A program made the translations under genes and the position numbers. From the NCBI GenBank assembly GCA_023388075.1, contig JAEWGX010000133.1:1-15180 (forward strand): a stretch of DNA of 15,180 nucleotides. The letters run 5' to 3'. This document shows positions 13,697 through 15,180 of this stretch, in pieces (positions within the stretch are counted from its first letter, which is position 1; every line of letters starts with the position of its first letter). The DNA is from Pseudomonadota bacterium. GTDB lineage: Bacteria > Pseudomonadota > Gammaproteobacteria > Burkholderiales > Burkholderiaceae_E. The notes under the pieces are model-generated. The model did no database searches. It was not told where the DNA came from and was given only the letters and a program-made list of their open reading frames with translations.

Positions 13697-13706
13697 CCTT
13701 GGTCAG

Positions 13707-13727
13707 CGTCCGTTGCAGTTCCGGACG
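13707..13727. repeat. Inverted repeat CGTCCG / CGGACG in the PEBP leader
   Basis: Six-bp arms with a 9-nt loop, about 11 nt upstream of the PEBP ATG. An alternative pairing TTGCA / TGCAA uses bases of the loop and the downstream flank, so two mutually exclusive folds are possible in the leader RNA. No regulatory role is demonstrated. Confidence 0.25.
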
Positions 13728-13780
13728 GATTGCAAGATGTGGGCCTGCAGGGCGGGAGGCACGCCGGTGGCGAGTCGGCC

Positions 13781-13825
13781 CCAGAGACCGTTCGGTCTGG
13801 CGGGAGCCCGACCGGTCGAGCTCCC
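13781..13825 (-). terminator. Tandem hairpins after the reductase, including a near-perfect 24-bp palindrome
   Basis: At 13802-13825 GGGAGC and GCTCCC flank the self-complementary CGACCGGTCG with only one mismatched pair (13808/13819), giving an 11-of-12-pair cruciform or hairpin 12 nt past the reductase stop. Just beyond, AGACC-GTTC-GGTCT (13785-13798) forms a second stem. Neither is followed by a T-run. I interpret them as 3'-end hairpins of the reductase transcript. The high symmetry also allows a dimeric regulator site upstream of the PEBP gene. The remaining gap to 13697 holds no gene I can support. Confidence 0.45.
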
Positions 13826-13837
13826 AAGGTACGCAGC

Positions 13838-15064
13838 TCAGGCCAAGAAACTCTTCAGCGGAACCTTCGGGTCGCAAACCTTCGCCGGGTCCGGATCGAC
13901 CCCGGCTTCGAGCAGCTTGCGGGCCATCATGTGGTCCATGGGCGCGTTGACGGACTCGACACAGCGCAGGGCGCTGCCGTCGTAATGGAACACGGAGAAC
14001 GAGTCCGGCTTCGCGCCGGGACGGCGATGCGACTGCGGGTCGGCTGGCAACAGGCCGGCCATCTGCAGCCGCATGGCTCCCTGCTCGGACCAGAACCAGG
14101 CAATCGCGTGGTGCGGCCTGGGCGACCCGGTAAGGGTGGCGACGGCGGTGCGAGCCTGGTCGTTGGCGTTCTGGACGGATTCGAGGCGCAGCCGCCTGCC
14201 GCTCGCATGATCCGGAAAGCTGGTGCAGTCGCCCACCGCGAGGATGGCCGGGTCGCTGGTGACCATGTACTCGTCCACGACGATGCCGTTGTCACAGGCG
14301 ATACCCGCGGATTCGGCGAGCGACGTCTCGGGCAACGCGCCGATGCCGAGCAACAGGAAGTCGACCGGATGGCGACGGCCACCGAGCTCGATCGACGCGA
14401 GTCGGCGCCCCGCCCCGGTGTCCTCCAGCTCGAAGCCGGCGATCCTGGCATCGAGATGGACGTCGATGCCGGCGTCGCGATGCATCGCCAGGACGTGGCC
14501 GGAGATGTCAGGCGATACCGCGCGCGCCAGCAGGCGCGGCGCGTACTCCACCACGGTTACCGCCTTGCCGAGCGAACGGGCCGTGGCCGCGAACTCGAGT
14601 CCGATGAAGCCGCCGCCCACCACGGTGAGCGACTGGATGCCGGCGAGATTCTCCCGCAATGCATGCGCATCGGCCGCGGTCCGCAGCGTCGCGACGTTGG
14701 CGAGACGCTCCGGAAGCTCCGCGAGCAGGCGCGCCCGGCTGCCGGTAGCGAGCACCAGGCGCCCATAGGGCAGCAGCGAGCCGCTGCGCAAGGTCACGAT
14801 CCGGCGGTCACGGTCGATGGAAATGGCCGGGTCGCCGCGCAGGACAGTCACGCCGGCCTCCGCGTACCAGGCCTCGGCGCGATGCAGCTGTGCCGTTTCG
14901 TCGGGTGACTTGTGGAACGCCTTGGAGAGCGGCGGGCGATGATAGGGCAGAAGGTCCTCGCCGCAGACCAGCGTCACCCGGTTTCCCAATCCCGCTTCGG
15001 CCAGGCCGGCGCAAAGCTGCGCGCCGGAATGACCACCCCCGATGATCACGATCTCGTCGTTCAT
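13838..15064 (-). CDS. Ferredoxin--NAD(P)H reductase, putidaredoxin/rhodocoxin reductase type
   Basis: FAD- and NAD(P)H-dependent reductase that passes electrons to a [2Fe-2S] ferredoxin serving a P450 or Rieske oxygenase. It has 408 residues, normal for the family. Seen: the N-terminal FAD motif IVIIGGGHSGAQLCAGLAEAG (5-25), PYHRPPLSK (40-48), LVLATGSRAR (103-112), the NAD(P) motif LTVVGGGFIGLEFAATARSLG (146-166), where E157 and the following residues suit NADH, the second FAD motif ILAVGDCTSF (274-283), and the C-terminal WFWSEQGAMRLQMAGL (323-338), the family's ferredoxin-interface motif. The start gives the canonical short N terminus but has no good Shine-Dalgarno; its ATG overlaps the stop of an upstream frame (ATGA). 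No ferredoxin or oxygenase gene lies within the window, so the partner must be elsewhere. Confidence 0.92.
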   Translation of the reverse strand: MNDEIVIIGGGHSGAQLCAGLAEAGLGNRVTLVCGEDLLPYHRPPLSKAFHKSPDETAQLHRAEAWYAEAGVTVLRGDPAISIDRDRRIVTLRSGSLLPYGRLVLATGSRARLLAELPERLANVATLRTAADAHALRENLAGIQSLTVVGGGFIGLEFAATARSLGKAVTVVEYAPRLLARAVSPDISGHVLAMHRDAGIDVHLDARIAGFELEDTGAGRRLASIELGGRRHPVDFLLLGIGALPETSLAESAGIACDNGIVVDEYMVTSDPAILAVGDCTSFPDHASGRRLRLESVQNANDQARTAVATLTGSPRPHHAIAWFWSEQGAMRLQMAGLLPADPQSHRRPGAKPDSFSVFHYDGSALRCVESVNAPMDHMMARKLLEAGVDPDPAKVCDPKVPLKSFLA

Positions 15065-15090
15065 GCGTACCGCGCTTGCGGCTTGTCCAT
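15061..15090 (-). CDS. Short upstream frame coupled to the reductase (mini-ORF or C-terminus of an upstream gene)
   Basis: On the minus strand an ATG at 15090 preceded by CAGGGA opens a 9-codon frame (MDKPQARYA) whose TGA overlaps the reductase ATG as ATGA. The reductase itself lacks a ribosome binding site, so re-initiation from this frame could drive its translation. The same frame stays open without a stop to the right window edge (15180), so it may instead be the last codons of an upstream gene. The Pro/Arg-rich translation above 15090 and the -10-like element there make me lean to a leader ORF, without certainty. Confidence 0.3.
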   Translation of the reverse strand: MDKPQARYA

Positions 15091-15108
15091 GGTATCCCTG
15101 TCCCGGTG

Positions 15109-15114
15109 ATTGTA
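15109..15114 (-). promoter_or_regulatory. Candidate -10 box (TACAAT) upstream of the reductase
   Basis: TACAAT on the minus strand matches the sigma-70 -10 consensus at 5 of 6 positions, in a locally AT-richer spot. It would start transcription near 15102, 12 nt before the short upstream frame. No convincing -35 box at 16-18 bp spacing is visible. Confidence 0.3.
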
Positions 15115-15180
15115 ACGAGGGGGCCGAGCTGGCATGGGCAGCACGGGATCGGTTGCGGACGTCGGCGCCGCCCCGCGCCC

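Noticed and set aside
15134..15180. Plus-strand ATG at 15134 with GAGGGG upstream, open to the right edge: possible start of a divergent gene.
   Set aside because: Only 15 complete codons are visible, the translation shows nothing recognisable, and the opposite strand is open too. It cannot be supported without the next bases.
1..15180. Search by eye for tRNA, rRNA, CRISPR repeats, transposase genes, long terminal repeats or attachment sites.
   Set aside because: Nothing with cloverleaf, regular spacer-repeat or terminal-inverted-repeat structure was found, and gene density and base composition are even across the window.

Overview
The window is strongly GC-rich bacterial chromosome with G or C at most third codon positions. 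A Bug-family (tripartite tricarboxylate transporter, TTT) binding protein, a full TRAP transporter, a class II PyrC, an entericidin-type lipoprotein and an MhpA-like monooxygenase together suggest a betaproteobacterium, most likely of Burkholderiales type. That assignment is inference from gene families and style; no rRNA or taxonomic marker is present. I see no insertion sequence, phage gene, CRISPR array, tRNA or rRNA.

Left part (1-6364, all plus strand): a tartrate/D-malate dehydrogenase cut by the left edge, an orphan Bug solute-binding protein (1085-2062), a terminator-like region, a stand-alone pyrC (2173-3222), then a complete TRAP operon dctP-dctQ-dctM (3341-6364) whose leader carries several palindromes. 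The dehydrogenase and the two high-affinity binding proteins point to scavenging of small organic acids, with pyrC as an unrelated housekeeping gene between them.

Central part (6309-12590, all minus strand, read from right to left): a zinc-free quinone reductase, then a gene train in which most neighbours overlap by 4 nt: an MhpA-like FAD monooxygenase, a 69-residue DUF2783-like protein, a two-TM protein of a poorly named family, a membrane-anchored sialidase-fold (BNR/Asp-box) protein started by TTG, and a large polytopic membrane protein with an EEISWGQR / NLHNL signature. The last gene runs 56 nt into the 3' end of dctM on the opposite strand. The function of this train is not known to me and it is the most interesting part of the window.

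Right part (12718-15180): a 43-residue entericidin-like lipoprotein on the plus strand, divergent from the quinone reductase; then on the minus strand an extended PEBP (YbhB/YbcL) protein and, upstream of it, a ferredoxin-NAD(P)H reductase of the putidaredoxin/rhodocoxin reductase type. A strong near-perfect palindrome lies between these two. The reductase start overlaps the end of an upstream reading frame by ATGA, and no ferredoxin, P450 or oxygenase partner lies inside the window.

No stretch longer than 300 bases lacks a gene. I did not identify a clearly new defence or mobile system. The candidates for novelty are the uncharacterised coupled gene train, the Asp-to-Asn change in the FAD motif of its monooxygenase, the enlarged DctM, and several palindromes in leaders and gene boundaries.
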